The notes beneath the pieces were generated by a model. That model was not told the origin of the DNA and did not search any database. It saw only the letters and a list, made by a program, of their open reading frames with translations. DNA of 64,000 nucleotides from an uncultured Nitrospirales bacterium. Lineage in GTDB: Bacteria > Nitrospirota > Nitrospiria > Nitrospirales > UBA8639. Below are positions 35,295 through 45,070 of this stretch, in pieces. Every line of letters starts with the position of its first letter. Within the stretch, counting starts at the first letter, position 1. The translations under genes were made by a program, and so were the position numbers. Where the stretch lies: the NCBI GenBank assembly GCA_951812745.1, contig OX638327.1, positions 620,001 through 684,000 of the forward strand. Direction: 5' to 3'.

Positions 35295-35516
35295 ATGGAT
35301 ACACATCTTCGGAGTGTGGTCAAAGGCATTAGCTGGAGGGTCTTGGCGACCATGGTGACCACGATCGTCGTGTTTCTGTATTCGGGTGAGTTAGCGGCAG
35401 CGGCGATTGTTGGTTCGCTCGATGCCCTGGCCAAAATCGTCCTGTACTGGGGCCATGAGCGGGTCTGGCAATGCGTCACGTGGGGCCGTATCCTGCCCAC
35501 GGTGACTTCGCCTTAG
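35295..35516 (+). CDS. DUF2061 membrane protein
   Basis: 73 residues with two hydrophobic helices (about 15-30 and 35-55). Motifs VVKGISWRVLATMVTTIVVF and GSLDALAKIVLYWGHERVW are diagnostic of DUF2061, a small integral membrane family of unknown function. It follows the Rrf2 regulator by 10 bases with GGAG in front and is surely cotranscribed. In other bacteria the family is often beside sulfate-reduction genes. Confidence 0.9.
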   Translation: MDTHLRSVVKGISWRVLATMVTTIVVFLYSGELAAAAIVGSLDALAKIVLYWGHERVWQCVTWGRILPTVTSP

Positions 35517-35547
35517 TCGTTTCTTTCTCCTTCCCGTCCGCACCGGG

Positions 35548-36384
35548 CTACCGCCCGATCTCTCCCAGGGGTTGCTCCGTGACGATACAGGCTCCTCGCG
35601 GGTTTTCACTAAGCGTATTGCAGGACAGGAGCTGGTCGAGTTCCGGCGTTGTCCGGGAGTCGGGCGTCATGACGAGTCCCCAATGGTAATTGTCGTAACA
35701 TTCGTTCTCCAGGATCAAGGCCTGGGCTCCATGGAACAGGAGCATGCCGCTGAGCATATTGTGACGGCAGGTATTTTTGAGGAAATCCGGTCGCGTGCCA
35801 TCATCACGAACCGCCAAGCCGAAATGGTGATTCTGGAAACACACGTTTCTGGCCAAGTAGGGTTGTGCCCCGGCAAAACAGAAAATGCCTGATTCGCGAT
35901 TCTGACATACCTCGTTTTCTATGAGAGACGGCCGGCAGTTCGGGCCATAAATGACAATTCCCGAGAGCAGGCCTTCGGTTGCCCTGCACTGCGTAACCGT
36001 GCAGGTGGAATCAAAAATATTGATTGCGGAATGCTGGTCGCTTCCGACGTAACGGAACGTGATGCCGGAAATGCGTCCGCTGGGAACCTGTTGCAGATAC
36101 AGGGGGCCGCTCCGGCGGCTGAAGATTTGGACGTGGTCCCGTCCGGCGCCGATTAATTGAATGGGTTGTTGCGCGGTGAATAAACGGTCTTCATAGATGC
36201 CCGGGCGAACAAAAATCTGATCATCGGGTCCGGCATCCTTCAGAGCCGCGCTTGGGCGGGGATAACAGGCAGGATCGGCGTGATCGACAATAAGGGTTTT
36301 GCCGCCATCGGGATTCGGAGGGGGCTCGTTGAGTATGGGAGGGTTCCCCAAGAAATCCGAAGGTGAGGAAGGGTTGTCAGGCAT
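35548..36384 (-). CDS. Right-handed beta-helix repeat protein
   Basis: 278 residues, no signal peptide visible. The start is Pro/Asn-rich and disordered; residues about 55-270 show short repeated rungs (IFVRPGIYEDRLF, SGIVIYGPNCRPSLIENEVC, SGIFCFAGAQPYLARNVC, SGMLLFHGAQALILENECY), the PbH1 pattern of parallel beta-helices. Such folds occur in carbohydrate-active and scaffold proteins; no catalytic residues can be identified. The regular Asn/Cys at rung turns would form internal ladders. It is transcribed away from the nitrogen block. Confidence 0.85.
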   Translation of the reverse strand: MPDNPSSPSDFLGNPPILNEPPPNPDGGKTLIVDHADPACYPRPSAALKDAGPDDQIFVRPGIYEDRLFTAQQPIQLIGAGRDHVQIFSRRSGPLYLQQVPSGRISGITFRYVGSDQHSAINIFDSTCTVTQCRATEGLLSGIVIYGPNCRPSLIENEVCQNRESGIFCFAGAQPYLARNVCFQNHHFGLAVRDDGTRPDFLKNTCRHNMLSGMLLFHGAQALILENECYDNYHWGLVMTPDSRTTPELDQLLSCNTLSENPRGACIVTEQPLGEIGR

Positions 36385-36441
36385 GACGGTGAACTCACAG
36401 TTTGCTTGTCGGGTTCAGTATATAATCCCCACAATTTTGTC

Positions 36442-36470
36442 TTGACTGTTACGTAGAACTGATGTAAAAG
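36442..36470 (+). promoter_or_regulatory. Sigma-70 type promoter at the head of the nitrogen block
   Basis: TTGACT (36442-36447), 17-base spacer, TAAAAG (36465-36470); start near 36477. It drives the structured leader that follows. Confidence 0.5.
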
Positions 36471-36476
36471 AGAAAC

Positions 36477-36570
36477 ACTGCCGGGACATCGGTGTCTCGG
36501 TGTGTATTAGTTATATTCAAAGGACGACGAAGTCCTCAACCACGTCAATGGGGGTTGAGGGCTTTTTTTT
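36477..36570 (+). ncRNA. Structured leader or small RNA upstream of the porin-amt operon
   Basis: About 94 bases between a promoter and an intrinsic terminator. Hairpin 1: 36481-36488 with 36493-36500 (8 bp, one G-U, tetraloop TCGG). Hairpin 2: AGGAC (36521-36525) with GTCCT (36532-36536). Hairpin 3 is the terminator. The right arm of hairpin 2 shares CCT (36534-36536) with the left arm of the terminator, so the two compete, as in attenuators. I do not recognise a known riboswitch class. It may be a free small RNA or a 5' leader read through into the porin gene 110 bases on. Confidence 0.45.
36534..36570 (+). terminator. Intrinsic terminator before the porin gene
   Basis: CCTCAACC (36534-36541) pairs with GGTTGAGG (36553-36560), followed by GC and eight T (36563-36570). 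A strong classical terminator located upstream, not downstream, of the operon. Confidence 0.8.
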
Positions 36571-36681
36571 GGGCGGGGAGGGGTCTTGAAATCAAGGCTC
36601 CTTCATTCACCACGAGGCGTACACAAGGGAGTGTGCCGAATTGACTTCTCAGCAACGAATTTTGACTAAGGAGAACCGAAC

Positions 36682-37866
36682 ATGGTCAAACGAATGATGA
36701 CTCGAATGGTTTTGTTTGTTTTCAGCATTGCGGTTATTGGGTGGTTTCCCATGCCAATATTGAGTTCCATGGCCCTTGCTGAAGACGACACGTTGGCGAA
36801 CAAACTCAACCTTTCGCTGTACGGCTACGTGGAAACGTCGTATACGCAGAATTTCAACAATCCTTCCGACGGCGTGAACAATAACCGGAGTTTCGATGGC
36901 GACGCGAATTCCTTCCGGCCCAACATGGCGCAGCTCGTCCTGGAAAAAGCCGCGAGTCCGGGAGGGGCGTTGACCGACCGGGCGGGATTCCGCCTGAAGC
37001 TGAACTTCGGGGAAGACGCCAAGTTTACCGGTGGGACAGGAGCGGACGATTTCGACTTTCAGGAAGCCTACCTCCAATACATGCCGGTGGATAATCTCAC
37101 GTTACAAGCCGGCCGCATGAACACGCTGATCGGGTATGAAGTGATCGAAAGCCCGCTCAACCCCAATTTCTCCCGTTCGTTCATGTTCGGTATCGGGGAA
37201 CCGTTCACCGTGACGGGGTTCCGCGCCTCGTTCGATTTCTCGGATTCCGCCTCGTTTGCCGTCAGCGCCATCAACTCCTTTGCGGGGCTGCAACAGGATA
37301 ACAATAACAGCAAATCCATCGAAGCGCTCCTGTCTCTCGCGCCCGCGGATAACTTGGGCGTTTCGATATTCGGGTTCTGGGGACCGGAAGGCGATCGAGG
37401 ACAAGAAGGTACGGATCGCATGCAGGTCGGAGGGATTCTCGACGTGCAGGCCACCGATCAACTGGAACTCGTGTTCGAGGGTTATTACGGGAACCAGGCA
37501 CGCCCGGGGATGGCCAACGCCCGGTGGAACGGCGTGGCCGGCTACGCCATTTATGACTTCAACGACCAGTGGGGACTCCACGTCCGGGCCGAAGTCTTTG
37601 AAGATGCGGCCGGTTATTTTTCGTGCGGAGGACGAGACGATGACGGCAATAGCCTGTACAGCAATGCCCAGGTTTGTCCTATCGGAGCCGCAAGCGATCA
37701 AACGTTGTGGGAAACCACGTGGACCCTGCAATACAAGCCGGTTCCCAATCTCATTACCCGGGCGGAATTTCGTTACGACGAATCCGACAGGGCCACGTTT
37801 CAGGATGGCAACGGTGTGAGCAACAGCCAATCAACGTTAGCGGGAGAAATGATCTTCCTCTTTTAG
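36682..37866 (+). CDS. Outer-membrane porin, BBP2/OmpL-like family
   Basis: 394 residues. A signal peptide (about 1-34, cleaved near SSMALA|EDD) precedes a beta-barrel with alternating strands ending in the C-terminal phenylalanine (GEMIFLF) required for outer-membrane insertion. NLSLYGYVETSYTQNFNNPS at the start and FRPNMAQLVLEK, LTLQAGRMNTLIGYEV are typical of putative porin-2 proteins. It presumably lets ammonium, urea or other small solutes into the periplasm, inferred from its place 34 bases ahead of amt, glnK and glnA. GGAG precedes the ATG. Confidence 0.88.
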   Translation: MVKRMMTRMVLFVFSIAVIGWFPMPILSSMALAEDDTLANKLNLSLYGYVETSYTQNFNNPSDGVNNNRSFDGDANSFRPNMAQLVLEKAASPGGALTDRAGFRLKLNFGEDAKFTGGTGADDFDFQEAYLQYMPVDNLTLQAGRMNTLIGYEVIESPLNPNFSRSFMFGIGEPFTVTGFRASFDFSDSASFAVSAINSFAGLQQDNNNSKSIEALLSLAPADNLGVSIFGFWGPEGDRGQEGTDRMQVGGILDVQATDQLELVFEGYYGNQARPGMANARWNGVAGYAIYDFNDQWGLHVRAEVFEDAAGYFSCGGRDDDGNSLYSNAQVCPIGAASDQTLWETTWTLQYKPVPNLITRAEFRYDESDRATFQDGNGVSNSQSTLAGEMIFLF

Positions 37867-37900
37867 GGAAGTCCTGTAACCAGATAACAGGAGGGAGAAA

Positions 37901-39202
37901 ATGGAAAACAGGAACATGATATTCAGATATATAAGTATATTCTTCTCAGTATTACTACTTTATGTCTTTGCAGGGACGGCCCTGGCGGATGAAGGGGGGG
38001 CGGTGATCAGCGCGGGGGACACGGGATGGCTCCTGACGTCTTCCGCGCTGGTGCTCGCCATGATCATTCCGGGCCTGGCTCTTTTTTACGGCGGGATGGT
38101 GCGCGACAAGAACGTGCTGAGCACCATGATGTACAGTTTCATCTCCGTGTGCGTGGTCAGCGTGGTCTGGGTGTTGTGGGGGTATACCATCGCCTTCGGC
38201 ACGGACGTGGGCGGCATCGTCGGCAGTTTCGAATTTCTGTGGTCGAACGGCGTCGGGCCGGAAGCCTTTCCAGGCACGGCCGTCCCGCATCTTGCCTTCA
38301 TGGTGTTTCAGCTCATGTTCGCGGCGATTACGGTGGCGCTGATCAGCGGGGCCATTGCGGAACGCATGAAGTTCATGGGGTACGTGCTGTTTGCGACCCT
38401 GTGGGTCACCCTCATCTATGCGCCGCTGGCCCATTGGGTCTGGGGCGGCGGATGGCTGGGTGAACTGGGCGCCCTGGACTTTGCCGGCGGCACCGTCGTG
38501 CACATCAGTTCGGGTGTGGCGGCTCTGGCCGCGGCGCTGGTCCTGGGAAAACGGCACGGCCATGGATCCGAAAAGATGGCACCCCATAACCTGCCTTTTA
38601 CCGTGGTCGGGGCGGCCCTGCTCTGGGTGGGATGGTTCGGTTTCAACGCGGGGAGCGCCCTGGCGGCCGATGGAATTGCTGCCGGCGCGTTTGTCGCCAC
38701 CCAGGTGGCCACGTCCGCCGGTGTGTTGGGGTGGCTCGTGGTGGAATGGATGAAGAGCGGCAAACCCACGGCCTTGGGCGGGGCCAGCGGCGCCATTGCC
38801 GGTCTGGTGGCGATTACTCCCGCGGCGGGGTTTGTCGGCCCGATTTCCTCGATTCTGATCGGTTTCGGCGCCGGGGTGTTCTGCTATTTAGCCGTGGTAT
38901 GGAAAGCCAAATTCGGCTATGATGACGCTCTCGATGTATTGGCCATTCACGGCATCGGAGGAACGTGGGGGGCGATCGCCACGGGACTCTTCGCCAGCGT
39001 GGGGGCAACCGGTTTGTTTTTCGGAAATCCGGGGCAGGTGTTCATTCAGGCCGTGGGTGTGGGAGCCACTTGGGTGTTTTCGTTTGTCGGAACCTTTATT
39101 ATTTTGAAAGTGTTGGATATGGTGATAGGCCTTCGCGTCGGGAAGGACGAGGAAATCGTCGGACTTGATCTGAGCGAACATAGCGAACGCGCATATACAT
39201 AG
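37901..39202 (+). CDS. amtB: Ammonium transporter (Amt), first copy
   Basis: 433 residues with a cleavable signal peptide (about 1-29, ending ALADEGG) and eleven membrane helices, as in E. coli AmtB. Motifs: DTGWLLTSSALVLAMIIPGL, LALFYGGMVRDKNVLS, PLAHWVWGGGWL, DFAGGTVVHISSGVAALA and the pore histidine region FDDALD-like YDDALDVLAIHGIGG. The cytoplasmic tail is short. A P-II gene follows 107 bases on, so GlnK can block the pore when nitrogen is plentiful. AGGAGGG lies before the ATG. Confidence 0.95.
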   Translation: MENRNMIFRYISIFFSVLLLYVFAGTALADEGGAVISAGDTGWLLTSSALVLAMIIPGLALFYGGMVRDKNVLSTMMYSFISVCVVSVVWVLWGYTIAFGTDVGGIVGSFEFLWSNGVGPEAFPGTAVPHLAFMVFQLMFAAITVALISGAIAERMKFMGYVLFATLWVTLIYAPLAHWVWGGGWLGELGALDFAGGTVVHISSGVAALAAALVLGKRHGHGSEKMAPHNLPFTVVGAALLWVGWFGFNAGSALAADGIAAGAFVATQVATSAGVLGWLVVEWMKSGKPTALGGASGAIAGLVAITPAAGFVGPISSILIGFGAGVFCYLAVVWKAKFGYDDALDVLAIHGIGGTWGAIATGLFASVGATGLFFGNPGQVFIQAVGVGATWVFSFVGTFIILKVLDMVIGLRVGKDEEIVGLDLSEHSERAYT

Positions 39203-39238
39203 AGTTCGGATCGATTCATGAGGTTGGATGACGTCAGC

Positions 39239-39648
<410 letters not shown>

Positions 39649-39827
39649 CCGGTTCTTCAGCAATCATGCGAACACCATGAAAACCCTGTGAAAGATCAGG
39701 AACTGCCGCGGGAACGGCTAGGAGACACTGAGCCTTCAACTTCCCGGCATGGGATCATTTCCGGCTGTTTGCGTATCCGGCCGACCGGATGCGCCGGTTC
39801 ATCTAACCCTTAACCAGAGGTGGAACC

Positions 39828-41126
39828 GTGAAGCACTCGACCTTTTCATTCATGTGGCTGTTGGTTGTAATTTTGAGCGTCTGTGGCGGGCCGGCAACCG
39901 TATGGGCCCAGGACGGGACCCCCGGAGCCATTGATACGGGTGATACGGCGTGGATCCTGGTGTCGTCCGCATTCGTCTTGTGTATGACCTTGCCCGGGTT
40001 GGCGCTCTTTTATGGCGGGCTTGTCCGGAGCAAGAACGTACTCGGGACGCTGATGCATACCGCCATCATTCTGTGCTTGATCAGCATCGTGTGGGTCCTG
40101 CTTGGCTATACATTGGCGTTCGGCACGGACGTGGGCGGAGTGATCGGCAGTCTGGAATTTCTTTTCTCCCTGGGCGTGGGACAGGACGCCTATCCCGGCA
40201 CCGGCATCCCACATTTGGCCTTTATGGTGTTTCAACTCATGTTCGCCGCCATCACCGTGGCGCTGATCACCGGCAGCTTTGCCGAACGGATGAAATTTAC
40301 GGCGTTGCTGCTGTTTGCCGTGCTCTGGTCGGTCCTGATTTATTCGCCTCTGGCCCATTGGGTGTGGGGGGGAGGCTGGCTGGCGGAGATGGGCGCATTG
40401 GACTTTGCCGGAGGGGCCGTCGTGCATATCAGTTCAGGTTTCGCCGCCCTCGTCTGTGCGCTGATGTTGGGACAACGGAAAGGCTACGGGGTTGAGTCCA
40501 TGGTGCCACACAACCTTCCCATGACGGTCCTGGGGACGGGCCTGTTGTGGTTCGGGTGGTTTGGCTTCAACGCGGGAAGCGCCCTGGGCGCCAACGGAGG
40601 CGCGGCTTCAGCCTTTGTCGCCACGCATATTGCGGCTTGCGCCGGCGGGTTCAGTTGGATGGGCGCGGAATGGCTGCGGACCGGCAAACCCACCGTGCTG
40701 GGGTTGGCGAGCGGCATCATCGCGGGCCTGGCCACCATTACTCCCGGAGCCGGGTTCGTTTCACCTTTGGCGGCGTTACTGATCGGCCTCGTGGCCGGCG
40801 TCGTCTGTTACGCCGCGGTTGTCCTGAAAATCAGACTCGGGTACGATGATTCGCTCGACGTGGTGGCCATTCACGGCGTCGGCGGGTTTACCGGGATCCT
40901 GGCTACCGGGATCTTCGCGTCCGTCGGGGCCCAGGGCTTACTGTACGGAAACCCGGGTCAATTCGTGATTCAGTTCGTGCTGGCCGTTTCCACGCTCGTG
41001 TTTGTCGTGGTCGGCACCTTTGTGATTTTGAAAGTCGTCGACCTGGTGGTCGGCCTTCGAGTGTCGTCTGAGGAGGAAGAAATCGGGCTCGATTTGAGTC
41101 AACATAGTGAGCGCGCCTATTCTTGA
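39828..41126 (+). CDS. amtB: Ammonium transporter (Amt), second copy
   Basis: 432 residues, closely parallel to the first copy: signal peptide (about 1-27, ending TVWAQDG), DTAWILVSSAFVLCMTLPGL, LALFYGGLVRSKNVLG, PLAHWVWGGGWLAEMGALDF, HISSGFAAL and YDDSLDVVAIHGVGG. The start is a GTG at 39828 with AGAGGTGG in front. The identical C-terminal DLSQHSERAYS/DLSEHSERAYT of the two copies shows they are duplicates. Having one copy on each side of glnK suggests differential control or different affinity, which sequence cannot decide. Confidence 0.95.
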   Translation: MKHSTFSFMWLLVVILSVCGGPATVWAQDGTPGAIDTGDTAWILVSSAFVLCMTLPGLALFYGGLVRSKNVLGTLMHTAIILCLISIVWVLLGYTLAFGTDVGGVIGSLEFLFSLGVGQDAYPGTGIPHLAFMVFQLMFAAITVALITGSFAERMKFTALLLFAVLWSVLIYSPLAHWVWGGGWLAEMGALDFAGGAVVHISSGFAALVCALMLGQRKGYGVESMVPHNLPMTVLGTGLLWFGWFGFNAGSALGANGGAASAFVATHIAACAGGFSWMGAEWLRTGKPTVLGLASGIIAGLATITPGAGFVSPLAALLIGLVAGVVCYAAVVLKIRLGYDDSLDVVAIHGVGGFTGILATGIFASVGAQGLLYGNPGQFVIQFVLAVSTLVFVVVGTFVILKVVDLVVGLRVSSEEEEIGLDLSQHSERAYS

Positions 41127-41180
41127 GAACGCGTTCGTGTCAGCGTTGTAAATCTTATTTTGTGAAGAAGGAGGTACGGA

Positions 41181-42590
41181 ATGACTCCGCGTGAGGTGTT
41201 GGATTTTGCCAAAAAGAACAAGGTGGAAATAGTCGATCTCAAATTTGTGGACCTGGTCGGGACGTGGCAGCATTTTTCCACCCCGACCTCTGAACTGACA
41301 CTTGATTTATTTAAGGATGGCGCGGGATTTGACGGGTCGTCCATCCGCGGATGGAAAGCGATTCAGAACAGCGACATGCTGGTCTTTCCCGATCCGAACA
41401 CCGCCCGCCTGGATCCGTTTACCGAACTTCCAACTCTCAGCATGGTGTGTAACGTGCAAGATCCGATCACGCGTGCCGTCTACGAGCGCGACCCGCGAGG
41501 CGTGGCGCAACGGGCGGAACAGTACCTGAAGAACACCAGAATCGGCGACCTCTCCTATTGGGGGCCCGAAGCCGAGTTCTTTATTTTTGATCATGCCAGT
41601 TATGACCAAACCAGCAATTCGGGATATTATTTCATCGACTCCGAGGAGGGGATTTGGAATTCAGGCGAAGACGGGCACAATTTGGGATCACGTCCCCGGC
41701 ATAAGGAAGGCTATTTCCCCGTTCCTCCGACGGATACACAACAGGATATCCGCTCCGAAATGATCAGGGAGATGGAAAAAGCCGGGATGCGCGTTGAAAA
41801 ACACCACCACGAAGTGGCCACGGCGGGGCAGGCGGAAATCGATCTTCGTTTTGATACCTTGCTGAGCATGGCCGACAAAATGATGATGTACAAGTATATC
41901 GTCAAAAACGTGGCCCGGCGGCACAACAAGACCGCGACGTTTATGCCGAAACCATTGTTCCAGGACAACGGAACGGGCATGCATACCCATCAGAGCATCT
42001 GGAAGGACGGGAAGCCGACGTTCGCCGGTAAGGAATACGCGGGCGTTTCGAAAAATTGTCTGTATTACATCGGCGGCGTCCTGAAGCATGCTGCGGCCCT
42101 GGCGGCGTTCACGAATCCGACGACCAATTCCTATAAACGGTTGACCCCGGGATTCGAGGCTCCCGTGTTGTTGGCGTATTCCAGCCGGAACCGGTCGGCC
42201 GGGATCCGGATTCCGATGTATTCGCCCAACCCGAAGGCCAAACGGATCGAAGTGCGCTTTCCCGATCCCTCGGCTAATTGCTATCTGGCGTTCAGCGCCA
42301 TGCTGATGGCCGGGCTCGACGGCATTCAGAACAAGATCGACCCGGGCGAAGCCATGGACAAAAATCTCTACGATCTGGCACCGGAAGAAGCCTCGAATAT
42401 TCCAACCGTTCCCGGAAGTTTGGATGAAGCCCTCGATAACCTGGAAAACGACTATCAGTTTCTGTTAAAGGGCGGCGTCTTCAGCGAAGACCTGGTGGAA
42501 GCCTGGCTCAGCTATAAGCGGGAAAACGAAGCCGATGAGGTCCGCATTCGCCCTCATCCGCATGAATTCTTTCTGTACTACGATATTTAA
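41181..42590 (+). CDS. glnA: Glutamine synthetase type I, adenylylation-controlled
   Basis: 469 residues, the type I-beta length. GlnA joins ammonia and glutamate. Motifs: [41 protein letters not shown] (catalytic loop), [10 protein letters not shown] and [20 protein letters not shown]. The adenylylation site NLYDL places the tyrosine at residue 397, the same number as in E. coli, so activity should be shut off by AMP addition from the split GlnE proteins encoded next door. GGAGG precedes the ATG. A strong hairpin ends the operon. Confidence 0.97.
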   Translation: MTPREVLDFAKKNKVEIVDLKFVDLVGTWQHFSTPTSELTLDLFKDGAGFDGSSIRGWKAIQNSDMLVFPDPNTARLDPFTELPTLSMVCNVQDPITRAVYERDPRGVAQRAEQYLKNTRIGDLSYWGPEAEFFIFDHASYDQTSNSGYYFIDSEEGIWNSGEDGHNLGSRPRHKEGYFPVPPTDTQQDIRSEMIREMEKAGMRVEKHHHEVATAGQAEIDLRFDTLLSMADKMMMYKYIVKNVARRHNKTATFMPKPLFQDNGTGMHTHQSIWKDGKPTFAGKEYAGVSKNCLYYIGGVLKHAAALAAFTNPTTNSYKRLTPGFEAPVLLAYSSRNRSAGIRIPMYSPNPKAKRIEVRFPDPSANCYLAFSAMLMAGLDGIQNKIDPGEAMDKNLYDLAPEEASNIPTVPGSLDEALDNLENDYQFLLKGGVFSEDLVEAWLSYKRENEADEVRIRPHPHEFFLYYDI

Positions 42591-42627
42591 CGCAACCTGG
42601 CCGGACTGTCACGGCCGGTTCCGAACG

Positions 42628-42665
42628 AAGGCGTATTCCCGGCTCAACCGGGAATACGCCTTCTT
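42628..42665. terminator. Strong bidirectional terminator between glnA and the glnE half
   Basis: A perfect 15-bp inverted repeat, AAGGCGTATTCCCGG (42628-42642) and CCGGGAATACGCCTT (42648-42662) with loop CTCAA, flanked by TTCTT on the right and AAG on the left. It separates convergent genes and can serve both. Confidence 0.85.
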
Positions 42666-42712
42666 GTCTATCGCGCCTCCGCGAAAGACGCTCGTCCTTC
42701 TGTTCCCGTTCT

Positions 42713-44995
42713 CTACTTCCGCGTGCTTTTCCCGGATGGCTTTCGGCGAAACAGTTTGACGAATATGGCATGTGTCCGGTTCATTCGTTCGTGCAACTCG
42801 CGTTCAAACGCCCGTGTGCCTTCCTGCCAGACGTCGGTGACATACCCCAATCGCCTGGCCAGATACGTCATGTCGTCGGAGCCGGGTTCCGGCAGCACCA
42901 GGTCCTTGGCGTTTCCCCGGACGATCCGCAATCCGTCGATGACCTTTCTCATGAACAGATAGTCTTCCATCAGGATCGTCGCGTCCCGGCGTGCGAGCAG
43001 CGTTGTCTCTTGAAGGGCCTCGAGCGCTTGCAGGGTGTTGGGTGTCCGGAGTGACGGCTCCCGGTGGCCATGCCGGACTTGCAGGTATTGCGCGGTGTAT
43101 TCGATGTCGATGAGTCCGCCCGGACTGTATTTCACGTGAATCGTTCCGCCGGGAACCAACTCCTGCATCTGCCTGCGGCGCAGGTGCAACGCCTCGTCCA
43201 GCGGCCACGGCGCCCGCCCGTACACGAAGTCGTCGCGGTAGCGTTCGATGCGACGGCCCAGCGCGGCATTCCCCGCGACGTGTCGCAGCTTGATCCACGC
43301 CTGCCTCTCAAACGGCGCGGCGGCTCCTCCCGTCCGGTAATAACGCTTGACGTCTTCAAATGAATTCGCCAGCAGGCCTTTTTCTCCGTGAGGCCGCAGC
43401 CTGATGTCCAGTTGAAAAATTCCTTCCTGTTTCGCCTCGATCCACTGAAGCAATTCCTGTACGAGCCGCTCGTAGTATTCGCCGATCGTGGGATCGGGGA
43501 CACCGGCGGCACCCGTTTCATAGATAAAGACCAACTCGATATCAGAGGCATAGCCCAACTCGCGACCGCCCAATTTGCCCAATCCGCCGATACTGAACGG
43601 TAGAGAACTCTTCTTGAGCGCAGACGGCGGCGGGTGTTTTCGATTGACCACTGACTGGGCCTCGATAAGCGCTTGTGCTAAGATTACTTCGGCCAGGGTC
43701 GTGAGAGATTTGGAGAAGTCGGGGAGAGACGTGTCGTTGAGAATATGATGCATGTCGATACGAAACAGTTCCCGGTCCTTGAACCGGTTCAGGAGCCCCT
43801 TGCGGATTTCGGATTTCCTGCTCTTTCCGAGTCCGGCCTTCAACGCCTTGACGAGCGCGGTTTTTGATGAACGGGTCCGGGATTGGTGAAACGTTTCAAC
43901 CATGGCCAGGAGGTTGACGTGTTGCCGGCGCAGGAAGTCTTCCCACAGGAAGTCGCTCGTGCCGAATAACCGGGCCAGGTTGGCCAACGAATCTTTTTGG
44001 GTGAGCCATTTGATCTGTTTCTTGCTGAGCTGCTGTTCCAGCAACTGGTCGAGGAAATGACTGAAATGGTTCAAGGCCTTGCCGGGGTCCGGGGCCCAGG
44101 TGAGGTAATGGGTAAATTCCTTGATAAGGGCCGCGGCCACGGTCAGTTCCTGTTGCTCCTGTGTCGCCACGATTTTCTGCCCGTGCCGGTCTCTGACGAA
44201 AAATCGGTTGCGGACCCTCAGCCCGTCTCCTTCGATCGTGGCTTTTGATATATAGAGCCCTCTCATGGTCAACGCATTCGTAAAGGCGTACAAAAATGCC
44301 GGTGAATCCGTACCCTTGATGTCTATGACCGTTTCTCGCGGGGAAAGCGCATTGTTGAAGAGAATTTCCACGGGATACACCGGCGCGGCGGCTGTTTTCT
44401 TTTGTCCAAGCGTTTCGACCAATTTCCGGTTGACACGATTCCGGACCTCCTGGATGTTGCGTGACCCGAGCGATCGGATCATGACCGTCAATTCCCGGCC
44501 CAGTTCTTTTTCAACGTCCGCATTGAATGCGACGCCCGGGAGAAGATGAACCTGAAAGACGTCCACGACCTTTTTTCTTGACAGCCCCGGCCGCTCGGGG
44601 CGCCGGCGTTTCGGCCATTTGGATGCCTGCGCCCGACGAAAGGATGTGAAGGCAGGGGAAGGAGCGGGATCGTCCCGGTACGTAAAAACATGCGCTTCGC
44701 GTATATCGAAGCCGTAGGCAGACAGCAGCCCGCACATTGTGGCAAATTCCGCAAAATAGTCGTAGGCGACGACCGTGAACCTGTACCGACCTGCATCGTT
44801 GACCGGTTGCACGTGGAGCGTGCAGGGAGATTCCAGGGTAAGACTGTCGGCCAACCCCACGTGTTTCGCAACGGTCCGCGGTGGGAACTGCGAGAAATAA
44901 TCCGGATCCATGCGATCGAGAAAGTCTTTGATCACCGCCGGGTCGACCTGGGGGGACAGCCTTTCCAATTCCGTCGAGTCGAACGTCTTTTTCAT
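42713..44995 (-). CDS. GlnE C-terminal-type adenylyltransferase fused to tandem ACT domains
   Basis: 760 residues. The first 300 contain two ACT-like domains: RFTVVAYDYFAEFATMCGLL (about 70-125) and ETVIDIKGTDSPAFLYAFTN (about 225-285), resembling the C-terminal glutamine-sensing ACT pair of GlnD. Then follows one complete GlnE-type nucleotidyltransferase module with LGKLGGRELGYASDIELVF, LDIRLRPHGEKGLLANSF and KYSPGGLIDIEYTAQYLQ. These match the C-terminal (adenylylating) half of E. coli GlnE. The last metal-site residue is Glu instead of Asp (SDIEL). It is convergent with glnA and divergent from the other GlnE half. Confidence 0.85.
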   Translation of the reverse strand: MKKTFDSTELERLSPQVDPAVIKDFLDRMDPDYFSQFPPRTVAKHVGLADSLTLESPCTLHVQPVNDAGRYRFTVVAYDYFAEFATMCGLLSAYGFDIREAHVFTYRDDPAPSPAFTSFRRAQASKWPKRRRPERPGLSRKKVVDVFQVHLLPGVAFNADVEKELGRELTVMIRSLGSRNIQEVRNRVNRKLVETLGQKKTAAAPVYPVEILFNNALSPRETVIDIKGTDSPAFLYAFTNALTMRGLYISKATIEGDGLRVRNRFFVRDRHGQKIVATQEQQELTVAAALIKEFTHYLTWAPDPGKALNHFSHFLDQLLEQQLSKKQIKWLTQKDSLANLARLFGTSDFLWEDFLRRQHVNLLAMVETFHQSRTRSSKTALVKALKAGLGKSRKSEIRKGLLNRFKDRELFRIDMHHILNDTSLPDFSKSLTTLAEVILAQALIEAQSVVNRKHPPPSALKKSSLPFSIGGLGKLGGRELGYASDIELVFIYETGAAGVPDPTIGEYYERLVQELLQWIEAKQEGIFQLDIRLRPHGEKGLLANSFEDVKRYYRTGGAAAPFERQAWIKLRHVAGNAALGRRIERYRDDFVYGRAPWPLDEALHLRRRQMQELVPGGTIHVKYSPGGLIDIEYTAQYLQVRHGHREPSLRTPNTLQALEALQETTLLARRDATILMEDYLFMRKVIDGLRIVRGNAKDLVLPEPGSDDMTYLARRLGYVTDVWQEGTRAFERELHERMNRTHAIFVKLFRRKPSGKSTRK

Positions 44996-45070
44996 GGCAG
45001 GGCGGTATCCCGTAACGTGTTAACCTTGTAAGGGCCATGTAGCCTCACACGTTTGTCAAAGGTAGTCTCG

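Noticed and set aside
36455-36480. Hammerhead-like CTGATG...GAAAC
   Set aside because: The core base after CTGATG is T instead of A and no flanking helices fit; coincidence.
36384-36681. Sigma-54 promoter or glutamine riboswitch before the nitrogen genes
   Set aside because: No GG-N10-GC element of the TGGCAC-N5-TTGCA type was found, and the leader does not contain the conserved glnA-RNA core.
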